Origin: Allacma fusca | Lineage: Eukaryota; Arthropoda; Collembola; Symphypleona; Sminthuridae | NCBI GenBank assembly: GCA_947179485.1 | Contig: OX359249.1 | Span: 45,893,415 to 45,957,414, forward strand | Direction: 5' to 3' | Length of the DNA stretch: 64,000 nt | Shown here: one piece after another, positions 38,301 to 53,300 of the stretch | How positions within the stretch are numbered: the stretch's first letter is position 1 | Layout of the letters: the number at the start of each line of letters is the position of its first letter | Translations under genes and position numbers: made by a program | The notes under the pieces: generated by a model | What the model saw: the letters and a program-made list of their open reading frames with translations, nothing else | Told to the model about the DNA's origin: nothing | The model's database searches: none

Positions 38301-41300
38301 TCCTTTGAGTGTACAAGACCACGAAAACAATTCTCGCATGGATGAGTTGCAAATTGTCCCTTCACATGTCTCCTCTGATTATGAATATTACCGTGACTCC
38401 TGACACTGACTCTATCTGATTAAAAAATTGCTGCGTAGGCTGCCTGAACTTACTGAGCCGTGAGGAGACACAGAGACCAACAACATCGCATCGCCAGCAT
38501 TTGATTTTGTTTTAGCTTCCAAACAAGTCGACTTTCCCTGAGAGTGCTGTAGCACAAACTGCGTGCACGAACGGCTGCCCCATAATAATATTTCATTGTA
38601 GAAGATAGATACAATTTATGCAGTACATACCTTGCCTCAGATGATACATAATCCCCTGATATTCCACGAGGATGATAGTAGTCAACGAGTGTAGGCTATG
38701 GGGGCAAAGCATGTAAACATCCAGCTACGACTTGCAATTACGGGTTAAAACCGATACCTTGCAACTTCCAACCTCCTGCTGGGTACCTTGATTCCATTCA
38801 GGCATTCAGAGTGCCTGTACAATTTCTATTGCAATAAAACTAGGCAAAGTAGGTCTGGGAGGAATAATTTTCGGAGAGTGAATTTGGGTAGTGCATAAGA
38901 AACGGTATCCTAAGGAAGGAGATGAGCTCGGCATGAAGACAGGTCTGCAGATCTCGGATTTGCAAGAGAGCTCTCAAACCCTGTAGCTAGGAAACCCTTG
39001 TTGAGCTCCTGCAGTGCACACCAAGAGAAACAAGGAGTGTGAGAAGTTCCAAGTTTGTTTTTATTATAGTGCTCTCTAATAATCATAATGGTCAGGCTAT
39101 ATCCGTTACTGTTCAAAGACGGTAGGAAGGAGGATATCAAAGATGTGAATCCATTTCACGGCACGGGGACTACGGCTCATCATGGACTAATCCACACTCA
39201 GCCAACTCTATCCACAACCCATTGGGTTTTCAGTGACACCACTGAGAATATCTGTAACTTGGGATGTAGTCATCCAAGAAAGTCTTGGCTTTTCTTCTGA
39301 ATTCCGTAACCAAGAATTACGATGGGATGATGGTGTAATTTTTTATTTCCCTGTATACATTCCCTAATCTACTTGAAGGATACAATGTCTTTAACAATAT
39401 TTCCAAAACAGCTACAATAATATGTCTACTCTCCTATTTACTTTTATATTCTTCCATATTACTAACAACAACCCATCAATTGGGATAAGCCCAGAAATGT
39501 AATGATTGGAGGCAGCTGATAGATATTATTCCCTATGCGTCCTCCCTTCTCAAACTTTCTCCACACTTCTATCAACCCACCTTGAGAATGGCAGTCAAAT
39601 TGAGTAGCACTGAAACATAATGTGCTAGCGCCTCTTTGTTTTTACAAATAATAGAACCATGCATTGTGTAGGTACTAATGGGGGGTTTAAATAAGTATCA
39701 GGTTACAAAAATCCCACTAACTTTCGCTCATTGTGTTTGAATTGAATTTTCTTTGTGAATTTAAATCACACTGGGGATGGATTTGAGAGAACAGGCCAAA
39801 TCAAAACTGAGGAAACCTTGTGATGATCTTATTGTTTTGAGCTGTATGAAATCCGATACACCAGCTTTATAATAGCTGGTTTTATAACACATACGAATAT
39901 TATATTTTATAATTATAAACAGAGGTTTCTATTAATTTATAGAATAATTATTGTTAACTATAGAAAGAGCTATTTATTATATTAAGAATTATTATGATTT
40001 CACAGTAGAATAATTATATTACAAAGCTCAAATAAATATGCACACAGAAAGAGCAGATGCTGATGCTACTTGTTCGTTCAGAAATATGTACATGTAAGAC
40101 AATTCATTTCAAGGGAAAATAAACCATCAGATATTCAATTTCATACTGTAAATGTGATGCACATTTAATTATGCATCCGCCTACATTCGTCCAGAGAAAT
40201 TCCCATATGTACATATAATAAGCATAAGAAGGGGAAAAGCAAGGCTGCATGCTAAAAACAATTACTCAGCAGGGTAAATGATCCTGGTCATCCCAAGACA
40301 TGCCTGCCAAAAGAGCAAATGTTCAAAGCAAAATAATCCAGGGGATAGTATTATTATTAGTGTTCCGTCTCGTCAGAAAACTTGTAGCCATTAAGCGAGA
40401 CCTATTTTACGAAAGAGGTACTTGATTGTTATTGGCACGATGACAGGATGTACCGAACTCATGTTGCTCTCTACTAGCATCTCCTACAGGAGCGGAGCAT
40501 GTACAAGTTACATATAGGTAACGAATTCTCGGAGACATACTGACATGTTGTTTTTACTCGTCATACCTTGACGGAGAGTTTGAGTGCTCAGTGACTACAA
40601 TGGATATAGGTGTATATTGTAACCCCCATCCATGCAAGCTGGGACTGAGGAAAATAGTGAGAGAGTAGCCCCAGTGCTAATTCCATATCCTTTACAATAG
40701 ATCAAGTATCAGTGGTGATTTGGTGGAAAAATAATGCCTCTTTTTTTATTACTTGTATTCTTAACCTTTCCCACTTTGTAGTAGGTAAAGCAAATAAAGT
40801 TTTGAGTGAGGGATGAATAGCCAACAATTATTTTCAGCTCCTACCCATTATCCACATAGAATACATCAACACGGAGCACAAGGCTCGTAATACATGGAAG
40901 TCATCTCGCTAACAAGAAATCCTTTTCACACAAATGTAATCGTCCCGTGGTACATAAACTGCGTTCAGCCTTCCTGAAAATTGCAAAAGATACGATTGTT
41001 CGGTGCTAAATTGCATAATTAATCAGTTCCACATCTGCTCCACTGCTGGGATTTGTTTTCTTTCCTGGAATTCCAAAACTGTAGACATGTACTCATCCAG
41101 TTACTCTTGAGGAATCTCTCACGAGTGTTTCCGATTTAGGTTAAACCAAAGATGCTTAATGCTTCTCAACAACGCAGTCGTCTGGGTGGTAAGTAGTTAA
41201 ATGGTGACTGAGATTGTTCCCACCAAACACTCAATAGTTTCAACACGCCGAGGAAACATTAATTTGTAGATAGACAAAATATTTATTTCACTGCTACCTC

Positions 41301-44300
41301 TTTCCTGTATAGTAAGTACAAGTGTACAAGAACATGTAATTACCTATGCCCCTACTAGGAACAGTACAGTAATTTCCAGAGCTTTACAATGATTTAGGCT
41401 TAGAACATATTTAGCCTTAAGAAAAGCGCTACTATCACAATTGCATCTGATTGTAACTTCATATAATTAGTAATAACTTCAAATTAATTATATGTAATTA
41501 CAGATATACGATTAACCTTGCTCAATAAGCATAACAGATTGATTTGAAAAGGTTATTTCATTTACCAAAACCCCTACATTTTTTTTGCTGGTTCTTGAAC
41601 AATATGTACTAAGCATTGTGCTTGTGGGAGGATATGTACGTATCTATGTAAACACGTAGGGGCGACATTCCATTAAATTAATATCAGCGTGCTATCAATA
41701 TAATGCTAAAATGCTATATCGTACAATCAATCTAAATGTGTGCTGAGACGTTGAAAGCATGTATGGACCCAGGATGGATTAACAGGGAGCCTAGAGCTCT
41801 GGGGCAGAAACCCCAAAATGAGACTACAGCCCAAAAAATAGAAATAACATAAAAAACGCCATCAATAAAGATACACAAGGAGGTTCCATATGAGTGCGTT
41901 TCGCTTCAGATGAAAGGGAGATTGTCAGTGGAGTAGCGATTTTTCTCACTCACCAGAAGCTACTGGAGCAATCAAGTGGGTAGTAGCGTAGGTCATTGCT
42001 ACAGGCTGATATAGAATGCAGTGTGGTAAGCTCAAGATTAGTAATGGGTTTCGGTCCAGTTGGTCTCACTTAAACGATTAGCAGCCAAAATCTCAGAAGG
42101 AATAGAAAGTATCTATTGAGGAAGTCTTGAAAAGTATTATGTTAGTAAATGATAAGTCTTGCTCATTTCATCTCCACTCAATGGACACCCTCCGAGAGTT
42201 TGCATGTGTGGAAGACCTGAGAGTGTAGTGTACCATGGTTTTAGACTCCCTCAAGGATGACAATAAGACTTGTTCCATGAAAGAGTCACTCATGTCTTTT
42301 ATAGATGACACACTCTCTTTCAAGAAATACTTTCTTCCATCTCACCATTCCGCTCCATTCCCTCTGCCCATATTCAAACGAGCTAAGGAGCGGTGGGTTC
42401 TTCGTCAAAGCAAAGAGTCTTGAACAAGTGCTCCCACCATTTACTACTCCGTATGTACATATATGAGTATGTCAAATGTGTACCCCCGTCTAGTGTACGG
42501 GCATCCATATGAGGAAAAAAGATACGGGAAAAAATAGGGAAAAAACGGCTCAGGCAGGATTTCATGATCCACCAACCCCAAGCAAAGTGATATCTTTAAG
42601 CGACCATCCCCAGATATACATGAAAGCGTCAATTGAGTCGACCGGAAAGAGTGAAAAGAGCAGACCGACCTAAAGTAATCTACTAAATGACCATTCCATT
42701 TCCACAAATTGGGATGCAGGCAACACACACTTTCCGCTTGTTGAGGCACCCCGATTTCTCCATTACTATTCCCCTCGCTCACCATGTCTACAGTATAACA
42801 TAACGGTTACCGACAGGCAGACCGAATATTAAATCGGTCTGCTTTCTTCCAGGCAGTCAACACTTTCTACGTGAGTATCGCGCCTTGTACATGTACAGTA
42901 CTGTCGCTCCTATACATGTCACATTAACCCCCTCGTATTCCTGAACTGGTTCTCCTAGTAACAGTAGTTTAATCGACCGATTTCCGAAATCGGCTCAATT
43001 TAACAAAGAGCCCATTAACACTATTCCAAACACTTCAAATAAGGATTTTGATTTTATTTTTACGCTCAGCCATGCTCGCTCCAAGTGCAAGTCCAATATG
43101 TTCCCAAAATCCTTGATTTCGAAGTATGTACAGACATTGTAACTTTATATCCACTTCATACTCAATTGCATCAATTTTATCTCCCAGCCTCCGTTTTTAC
43201 GGGCTAAATCAATAGAGTGTATTAATTAAGATAGGGTAAGATTTCACTTGTACGGTGGAAGGTGTGCATGAAAGGGTTTGGAACATGTCTATTCGTCTTT
43301 GTCAGTCAAACGATGTGATACTCATCACATTCCATGCTCATAGAAAACAATGGGCAGGATACTACAAATAATTTACTTTCGTATGTACATTCTAACAACT
43401 AGCCATTTCGCTTTCCAGACGCTATTTCTTGTATCCGTTTTCATATGTGTACAAGTTTGTCAGTTTTAAAAGCCATTGAAATTGTTAAAATAATTCCGGC
43501 GATACCACTGTTTTTAAACAATAACAAGTATTCGTTCTGACGCTTTATTAAATAAATTTGTTTTGTAATCTACGCATTTAGTTTTGGATACTTCGTTGAC
43601 TTGAAAAATGAATCATGTGAACTTATATGTCAATGCGGGCATCCTCATCTTTAGATGCGTAATTTAGTTCAGAAATAACAAGCCGTCAAAACAATGTCAA
43701 GGTTGAAATGTGGGTAAACAGTTTTGAATTGATTAGGCAAAGTAGGTTCATATACATATATCATATACATATGTTCACCAAATCGATCAAGATGTCTTGC
43801 TATTTTGTTGGTGTAAATGATGCCTGGGCATTTTGAACAATTTCCAGTTTAAATAAATCATACGAAACACTCTTTTCCTGTTAGGTACTATTTTGAGAAT
43901 TTTAGTATAATAACAGGCAGATTCAAGGTTTGTATCTTGGATTCAAAATATAATTATCCAAACAATATTTTTCAAGAAAGTTAATTACATTAGGATTTAG
44001 TTAATTGTGTGCTTTTCGTGAAGCTTTAACGCAAGTTTTTTGCATCCCAATTACAACTAATATGACATTTGTCTAAGGAATCCTGCGAATAAATATGTAA
44101 CTGTTCAAATAAAATGTTACCATTTCATAATTATCACACGGTTTATGTACACAGTGACTTATTAGAGGGATATCAAGTAGCATGAAGTGTCTCAGAATGC
44201 ATCCTGTCAAATTACATATTCAGTCACCACAAGGAATGAGCCATGCTATCATATTGCATCTGGCTTGCTTACGCAATTTATGCCTACGCGTCATTTAGTT

Positions 44301-47300
44301 CGAAACGCCTTAAAAGAATATAATTATTGTAGTGTGAAATTTGTTATTGATAAATTAGGAAGGCACAAGAAACGGACCAATGCCGTGGAATGTCATTAGG
44401 CATTAACGAACCCCTAATTAAAATCGTTGAATCGCTGGGCTCTACACCAAGCCATTCAGAATCAAAGTCCCGTTAATTTTTCAAATTTGTACACAACCCT
44501 ACGAGAGCTGAAGTGACCTGTGAATAAAGCAAACTGTCAAATAGTTGGTGAACAAAAACAATTGTGAGCAGCGGACCAAATGGAAATTGAAGATAAGCAA
44601 TTACCTATAAGGAATTTACCATTTTCGGCTCAGATTGTTGTGTAAATTGAAGTAGTAATTAATTTCTTGAGCAGATACAGAAAACTATCCTCATTTATCA
44701 ATATTTCAGATTGGTGATAGTGCTTACTGCATGTGCGTTGCCTTGCTTATAAAAAATAGCTGTGAGCGAGATTCAAAAGCATCCAAATCAAACTTGGTGT
44801 AGTCAGCTGTAAACTTGGAGTTACAACTTGTACACTTCAATGTGTACGTTCACATTTTTACACTAATTGCAATCCCAGTAACAATGACTTCGAAGGGAAG
44901 ATTCCTCGTTGCCTATTACCACTCAAGCCTACTTATTAGGAGAAGTTGGAAGAAAGCAATCCATCATGTCCATAAGTAAATTAGCATTATATTACTGCGC
45001 TATCAGCGTTTAGATCAAATTGCGCGCTGCTTCAGTTTTTCACCAGACATCTACAAGTTGAGACAAATCTGCATCAAATATATTTTATTTACTCCGTTGG
45101 TTCAAGTTAATGTCATTGTAGTTACTTGAAGTGGCAGTTGGTCAACCTTCCCATCGCCTCTTGGATAATAAAACTAGTAGCTCCTAGCACTACCCAAGTC
45201 AATGTTTACCAAACATAGGATTTCTGGTGGAACAACACTTGAGCATAAAGGCCATCACAAAACAACACTACCAACAACAATAGAAATCAAGTGCCATCAC
45301 CGTAGACAAGAGAACTAAGGTGATTCATAAGGTGATATTTTGCTTGTAATTGCTTAATAAATGCCTGTATGATGAATATGTAGCTAAAAATTTGGTGTCA
45401 ACAAATTTCAAGCCTTTATTACAAAAACAAAAAAAAAATCTCAAGTCCATAGAGGTTTATTAGGGAGACTGGAATGATAGCAGCTGTTATTCACTCATTT
45501 GTTTCCAGCTAATGGCATGAATCTGAACAGGTTGACATGAACAACAAATCACTGTCATCGTCTTGTAAAATTCTAGACATGAAAAACATATTCACCGTTA
45601 ACACATTATTAACGCTATGATGAGGACCATGTAGTCTACGAGGTCCCCTTTATTAGATGGTACTTCTTTCATTGTGTTTTTTATATTATGCCAGAGTTAC
45701 CAAACAATACCCAGATATACATGTTTTTGCACGCCCTTCAGTCTAAGTTCTTGAATAATTATTATTTCCTTTCAGTTCTTGCCGCAATGCTAACAGCTGT
45801 CAAATTGTTCACAAGTATTGACAACTTTTGCCGATTATACAGCACAGCTCAAAGGAATGAAGGAAAGCAAGTTTAGACTTTTGCTCAAAGACTTGTTCCC
45901 TTTGTCCGCACACTTCTTCAAAAGGACTGAACTTAAGTAATATTTGAGCATTGAAAGGAGATTAAGATTCCTAGCGTATTACAATTCCCTCTTCTGAGGC
46001 CTAGCACAATTGGCTAGATGATTCAAAGAAACATTTCAATTTAGGATTAATTCCCAGAATTTTTACATCAATTACAATAATTGATTTAGACAATAGACAC
46101 CAATACAAGTAAGCACGGCCTAGTAGGACGTATAACGTGAACACGCAAATCTCGGGGATGAATTGATCTTGAGTATGAATCTAGGTATGAAAGAAGGACG
46201 GAAGGGAGTACAACAAAAGTATAGCCAAATAATGATCAACCATACAATACTTACTTCTCATTGTTCATCAGAACTAATCACATGATGTTTATAAATGGCA
46301 ATTATTGATGATGACGACAATTATTACATTTTGTAATCCCCTACACTAGATTTCCCGGGAGTCACTCATTGAATTAACACATAAAAGTAACCTGTTTTTT
46401 TTGTCACAACAATAATTAAGCTTTCTCAGTTTCCTCAAGGGAAATACATATGTAGAGGCGGAATTTGAGTGGTGAGAAGAAACGACGGAATGAGATTCTA
46501 AAGTTCAGAGAATGAAAGGGCTGAGCACACATGAATCTATAGATAGCTACTTATATAAAAGAAAGTTTGGAGGAGAAAAGCTATTGTTTCCAGAATGTCT
46601 AATAGTCCAAGGTCTTACCAGGCTTTCATGTTACCTACCACGCGATTACATCTCATGTAATTGTACGAATCAGTGGTTTAGTCCTGCAGATGGGCTCCCC
46701 TGTAAGTCTGTTTATTTAGCTGTAGAGACTCGTTCTACCCACCCCAAAAAGAACTTTCTTCTCCAGTATCATGTCCTGTACCATTAACCTATGTACCTGC
46801 ACTTCTTTCAAAATCTCCCATCCTCATTATTATGTCTGTATCCCGATACACGGGCTGGTTTTGCTGGCAATGCAGAAGTTTTGTTCGGGAACAGTACACA
46901 AAGTCCCTCTTCGTGCCTTGACATTAAGGACTTGTATTTAAGAGGACACGTTTTTCAATCAAAGTTTCCCCTCTTTGGAAAACTAATGGTAGGACTAATC
47001 CAACCATTAATGTAGTTTTGCAGCGTTAGTTTTTCTTCAATTTGTTTATTTGTACTCCGCTAGAAAAACAAAGGCGATCATCAAGGTCAGGTCTCCACTC
47101 CATCTAATAACTTTCAAACTCAATATATTTAAGATGACACTCGTGTCAATACTACCCTGGAAAGAAATTGCCTCAACAGCTGGGAAACAATCCACCATAG
47201 ACCGGATTGGAACCTGTCCTTGAGGAGCATAAAAACCTGGAATTGATGAATTATTAGAAGTAGTCCCAATGAATTGAACAAGTAGGAGGAAAAATCTTGG

Positions 47301-50300
47301 AATTTCTATATTGTTTACAGATGCCACTACTTTTGTGATTGCCTATTAGCAAAGAAAATACCAAAATGCAAGCCCTACCGAAGAACACTATTTTTCAGAG
47401 CAGTGAGGGATAAAATATCAACAGATATCGGTAACAATAATAATTGCAGTATCGGTTCGTATTAAAATATTCCAGGAACGGAATCCCTTCCCTAGTGATT
47501 TATTTTAATCTAACAAGCTTGTAAATAGCTCATGTCTCTAGTATCACTACTACGGTATGTTCTTATCATAAAGATTACATAACTGACTGATTGGGACTGG
47601 GAGTACGGAAGCTCTCTCATGCCTTGAGATGGAACTTCAAGATAGGGGGATATAGATTCCCATCCCAGCGGACCTGATTCTTCGAAATTCGAATCAAGGA
47701 ATCAAAGGGAAAAGGTTTAATGTTACGAGAAGAAAATACTTGCAGATGCATAGTTTTACACCGCTATGTAACTCTGTCAGTGAGTGTTATATGACTGAGC
47801 AAGTGTGAACTTGCTATCAATAATATAATGGTGCGACAACAAGTCTTACTCTTGCAGTTTCAGTTTGGCTCGCCCGCCAAAATCCTTTTTCTCATCAACG
47901 TTTCCAATAATTTTTGTCAGAAAATTCTATAACATCTGAACCGGCTCCGGGTGTGCATTAAGTATAGGTCTGGACCGATTCCCACAAACAAACAGTAGGG
48001 TCTGGATGCAATCACTCTCTGTCCTAATAGTCCACCTATCCAAAACGGATGAAAGAATTACATTCATCCCTGGAGTGAACTGCCATTCGACTGCTTTAAT
48101 AAGGGCTTACATGTGCTCTATCTACGGGAGAAAATGCAAGGATTTTCGGAACCATATATAAAGAAAATTTGATTCACCTCTGTAACACACCTCTTAAAAA
48201 TTCCTCCGAGGATGTCAAGATTGCACCAGACGCCAACAGGAAGGCTTTTCCCCATGTCATGGCATTCACTGGGGCAATTTTTGTACCTCGGTCTCACCCT
48301 TCTTATGTACTTTACATGGAACGTATTTTCTCATCGTCTCAATTCCAGATCCTTGCCGACTTTCAAGAGTTTCGAAGACCGTTAAATTTCGTCGTACAAA
48401 GTATGTATGTATGTCTGCCTGAAGGTCTAACCCCGTCCTAGACGGATCACATGACACAAATGGGATGAGAAATGGTATATTCACACCTTGCTTGGACAAA
48501 ACTTTTTATATCCAAATGACATACCCAGGACTCATGCACACGACTCTCAGTGTCATTTTAAGCCACTAAGTATTCTCCAGATTGAAGTCCCTTACTCTTT
48601 TGTCAAAACATGAATAGAGAGAAAATTGCATGATCAAAAATCAATTTTCCCTTAACTTTCGATTTACAAATCGGGCCTCAAATGCAATTCCTAGAGATCC
48701 GGACAGGCGGGAGAGCATGTCAATTCTATTCACGAGTTCATTCCATTTCATAAATGTCTACCTTATTTAACATTTTTTTGCGTCATTTCCCAGATCTCTC
48801 AATTTCTTTTTCAACAGGTTTGCTGTCATTCCCTTTGATTCCATCATTTACATGCCAAATAGTAAAACATATTTGGGTACCAAGTACCTACCTACCTTTT
48901 TATTAGATTTCTGGATTCTAAGGGCTGGATAGATTAAAAAATAATTTAACTATGGATACTAGATACTTAAGTGCCTATTTTCCCCTGGTGGCCCTATGTG
49001 GCTCTACTCTTAAAGATGTTTTCAAACACACAAATATGAGAGACCTCGTAATTTCTGGGGCTTCAATCCTAAATGGAAACTAAACGATCATCCCATGCAC
49101 AACAAAATATTTTTGTACAAAATTGAGGTGGTAATATTTCTAGTTACAAGAATTTTTAGCAACATGCCCATTTCCTAGGAATTATTAAAAATAGAAATAA
49201 TTCTTCAAGGTAAATCAGTGTTTAGTATGATCCCTGGAAGAAGAATATAAAATTTTAGTATTATTACATTTGAGTTTAGAGTCTATATAAACCCAGTAAA
49301 TACTTCAACCTTGGCACGAGTACGAAATTAGGGTGAGTAGAACATTTTCATTCCTACAAATGGGCAACGTATAACTGAAAACAAGGGGAAAGGCTACTTT
49401 GGTTGTGAGAGCATCTAATGTTTACATCTTATGTCAGGTTAGGAGTATCTGCAGTAAACAGAATAAAATTCCAGGAATCACCATCCGAAATGTTCCTAGG
49501 TTCACAAACTCGTCGATTTGATAATTTATGACTTGCATCAGCCCCAAAATGTTGCCAACTGACATTAGGGAAAATGTACATAGGTAGGAGGATGAGGTGC
49601 TGCAGTGTAAATGATAACTGCAGCAGTTACTGCATTACTGGGAAAGAGAACATTAAAGACAGTGGCAAAATGCCACATTTTATTTCTCTATCTTGGAAAT
49701 TTGAATCTCGGAAATTTATTTATCTACAGCACAATAAAATCCATTTGAGCCAATCAATGAGCACGCTTAAATAGTATTTGTATGTACACACTCATTGTGG
49801 ATCCTGGGACGTGAAATGTGATAGCATCTTGATGTAGATATGCATCTACATATACATAACTCCTAATCTTCGTGTAGACAATCTGAGCACTGATAGTTTG
49901 CAGATGAGGCTGTAATCTAATATTAAAGGGAAAAATGGCATATTACACAGGGAAATTCCAAAAATCAGAGTTTAGGAAACAGAAGAAAACAAAGAGCATG
50001 TGTAGTACAATCTCCAAGAATTTCGGCGGTGATGCTTTGTGACTCTCCTTACATGTAAAAAAAGGAGCCGAGAGGCATGTAAGTGTGGCTTTTCAATCGA
50101 AAACGTCAAAAGCACGACGATAATAGCAATAGCTTTCTAGACATGAAATAAACATTGGCAATTTAGTCTGTCAAACAAAATTTCCTCTTCGTGTGTATCT
50201 GTGTAGAGACTGTGAGGGAAGAACAGATACAAGACACTATTATTTTTGTGCGTGCTGTTTGTGAATAAATAAAACTGCGTTCATGTTCCAACCCTACTAT

Positions 50301-53300
50301 GTAGATACTACTGCAAGTAAACTTGAGGTGACATGGGCGTACATAGACATGGGGAGACTTTTGGTATGGTTGTCATGCTCAAGATAAAATTCCACCATGT
50401 GAAGATGCACATTCCACGACCAAATTTCCTCTACACAAATACTCTCCTGGAAGGACTGAATACATTTGGAAGTAAAGTAGGATATTAATAATGTAAATAA
50501 AGGCTACTCCAGCAAATCCAAGCGGATATTTATCAGACTCCAAAGGCTATGTACATATATGAACTTCTCTCCCTCTATACAGCTTGGATCAGACCATATG
50601 CAATGAAAAGAACAGATGAGACGATGATTGTCAAAGATACCGACAGTCCGTGGTTGAAAGAACCAGTTACCAACTGATATTTTTACTCATCGCCAAGTTT
50701 GACGGATACTGTTTTCCATTCCTATAGTCAACTTGACAAAATCTACATGTCTGTCAACATAAAAAAATAAAATTCATTTCTTCTTTTGTATTGGTACAAA
50801 CCTAGGGTCTTGTCATCCCTCGCCTGCCCGAAGTGATCAGAGACTTGAAACTTCATGTCAAGCAAACATTAAATGGACTCTTTCTTCCTACCATGAATCA
50901 TGACAGGTATCTCGGAGTTCAATCCCTTCGTAATAAATAGTAAATTATGACTTCTCTCTTCCTCTCCTCTCCTCATGACTCAATTTAGAATTCATTTAGA
51001 GGTTCATTGGAGGAAATTATCTCCTGCTACTGCTTTTTTTTCATCTTTAAATGTTCATCATACTTGAATGCGCTCACATTAACGTGTACAGAAAATTTGT
51101 GTACACAAGAGTCCCATGAGGAACTGATAATGTCATTAGAGCACCGGGATGTAGCACATTCAAATAGTTACATATATATTTACAAAACACATTAATTATT
51201 TGATCATAATGAGCAAATGCTAGCATTCATCTGGCCACTGATAATGCAGAGTCCTAATGATTTCCATTTGCTCGAGGGGGGAGAGCAGTGATAAAAATAC
51301 TCTCGGAAATGAAGCTGGCACAATTTGCTCATTCCAATTGATCCCTGTTTCTTCGCACGTACTCCTCACTTTGTCATCCGTACACGCGTATGTACATACA
51401 CACGTACAGGCGTATGATGCATACATAGGGATTTATTTCCGTGCAAATGCTTCCCATTGAATTGTGTACATCGGCCACAATACTATAAATCTGCACAGGA
51501 AATACAGATGAGATTTTTTTCTGTAGTCATAATTTTAATGACCTCAATGCAAAGCGAAGGTGTCATTTCTGTCAACAGCTCGGTCTGTAAATGATTTCTT
51601 AGTCAGTCCCAAAAGTTGGGATAATCATTTTAACATTGTAGTCCCTAGGTCTTTGAATGCAATCAAGGGAAATAAATTGGTAGTTGCTTTGAATCCCGTA
51701 ATCTCGCCATTAATAATATTGGTAGATCATTCCATCGTCATTACAGTCAAAGTCTTTAATGAAATTAGAAAAATGCAGCCCAGCTGATTCATTATGTCAT
51801 CATTTGTCACTATTTCTTGCGTTATTAGTTTTTCACACCTGTGATGGTTTTGTCACTATTGTGAAATTTCCTCGTTCATAAATACGAACCACAAATAAAT
51901 TCTCCCCTAATGAGTATTTATTATCATTTGGAAAGTCGCATTTGTTGTGTTCTGATGAGTCTCCGCACCTGTCATCTGATGGGCGTATTTTGTTGGGGGT
52001 GTACGCTATAGCTGGGAATGCACACGAAAAATAACATTTCCTCAGAAACCAGGGACTGTCGCCGGTTAAGGAGCAGTCAATAGCATAACATTGTAAAAAC
52101 ATTACTAAACTACTGAAAGTTTTCCTTAAAAAAATACCAGAAGCAAAAGCGGCATTTCCGGCGCCACTAAAAGCATAAATCCATTCCCCACATTTGCCAA
52201 AAAGGTATTTATATTGAGTTCCATTTGTTTTACTTTATGTCGTACACTGGGTCCGATGAGGAATGCGCTTTGGGCAATAGATCGAGAAAAATAAACAGTT
52301 TTTGGTTGCAGTCCGACCCGGACCTCCTTTGAGTTATGATATAGAAATAATATGATGTCCTGGTTACTCACACTTAAATATACTCAATGGACTCTACGTA
52401 CATATATGAGACGCCTGGCATATATTCACTTAATGTGCTTCGTAAATACAATGGTCGGCTTCCCTTTCATATACGAATATCTATACTACGGGGTGGCCAA
52501 TTTTGAGGATGACTACTGCACCCTGACAGACTAGGACATATAGAGTCAAGTGTATGAGGGCACATGTGCTTACATACAGGCAGTAAGGGGATAAGCAAAG
52601 GCGGAATTCGTGAGGAGTAAAAAAAACAGCGGGTAGCTTTGCATAAAAATATTTACATTTTCATGTCTTGTTGCGATACAGACAATGATTGCTTATTAGA
52701 AAAGAATAAGAAAATCCCACTCATAGTTCCTCGGCTGGCTTCCTCAAGCCCCCCATTTCGAAAAGTACGACGGGATTTACGATCAGGAGCCAATTCAATA
52801 TCAAGAGAATAATGCAACTATGATCCATCGTATGCAGAAATCACAAAGCATTTTTGCGGTGGCATTGCAAAGGATTTTGAAGTTGAAACTACATCTCTCT
52901 CCCACAATCCCCTCAGAATTCTCTATTCTGCTTCTTTTTTTAGCGCGGAAAAAGTTTTTTCAGGATGTTGTCGGATGCGAAGATGGTAGATTTCCTGAGT
53001 TTATATTTACGCATGCAATGAAATCTTATAGGTCTCGGGTCCACAGAAATAGAAAACGACATGGGAGCAGAGCAGCACTGCAATATTTATTCATGCATGG
53101 GAGTTTTATATGATAGCTTATCATATAAAGATACTCGGGGTTCTATGCATACCCAGTCCTACATATCATCCACAGAGCCAGAATAAAATAACATTGGAGA
53201 ACACATAAGCCATGCAATACACAAATATCTCTATTACATTATAGACAAGTCACACTTTGGAAGTTGAGAAAGCTCATGGTATCAGCATTACACCGTACGA

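Noticed and set aside
42444..42785. 113-codon minus-strand open frame in the receptor intron
   Set aside because: Composition and length are compatible with chance, with no motif, signal peptide or splice context.
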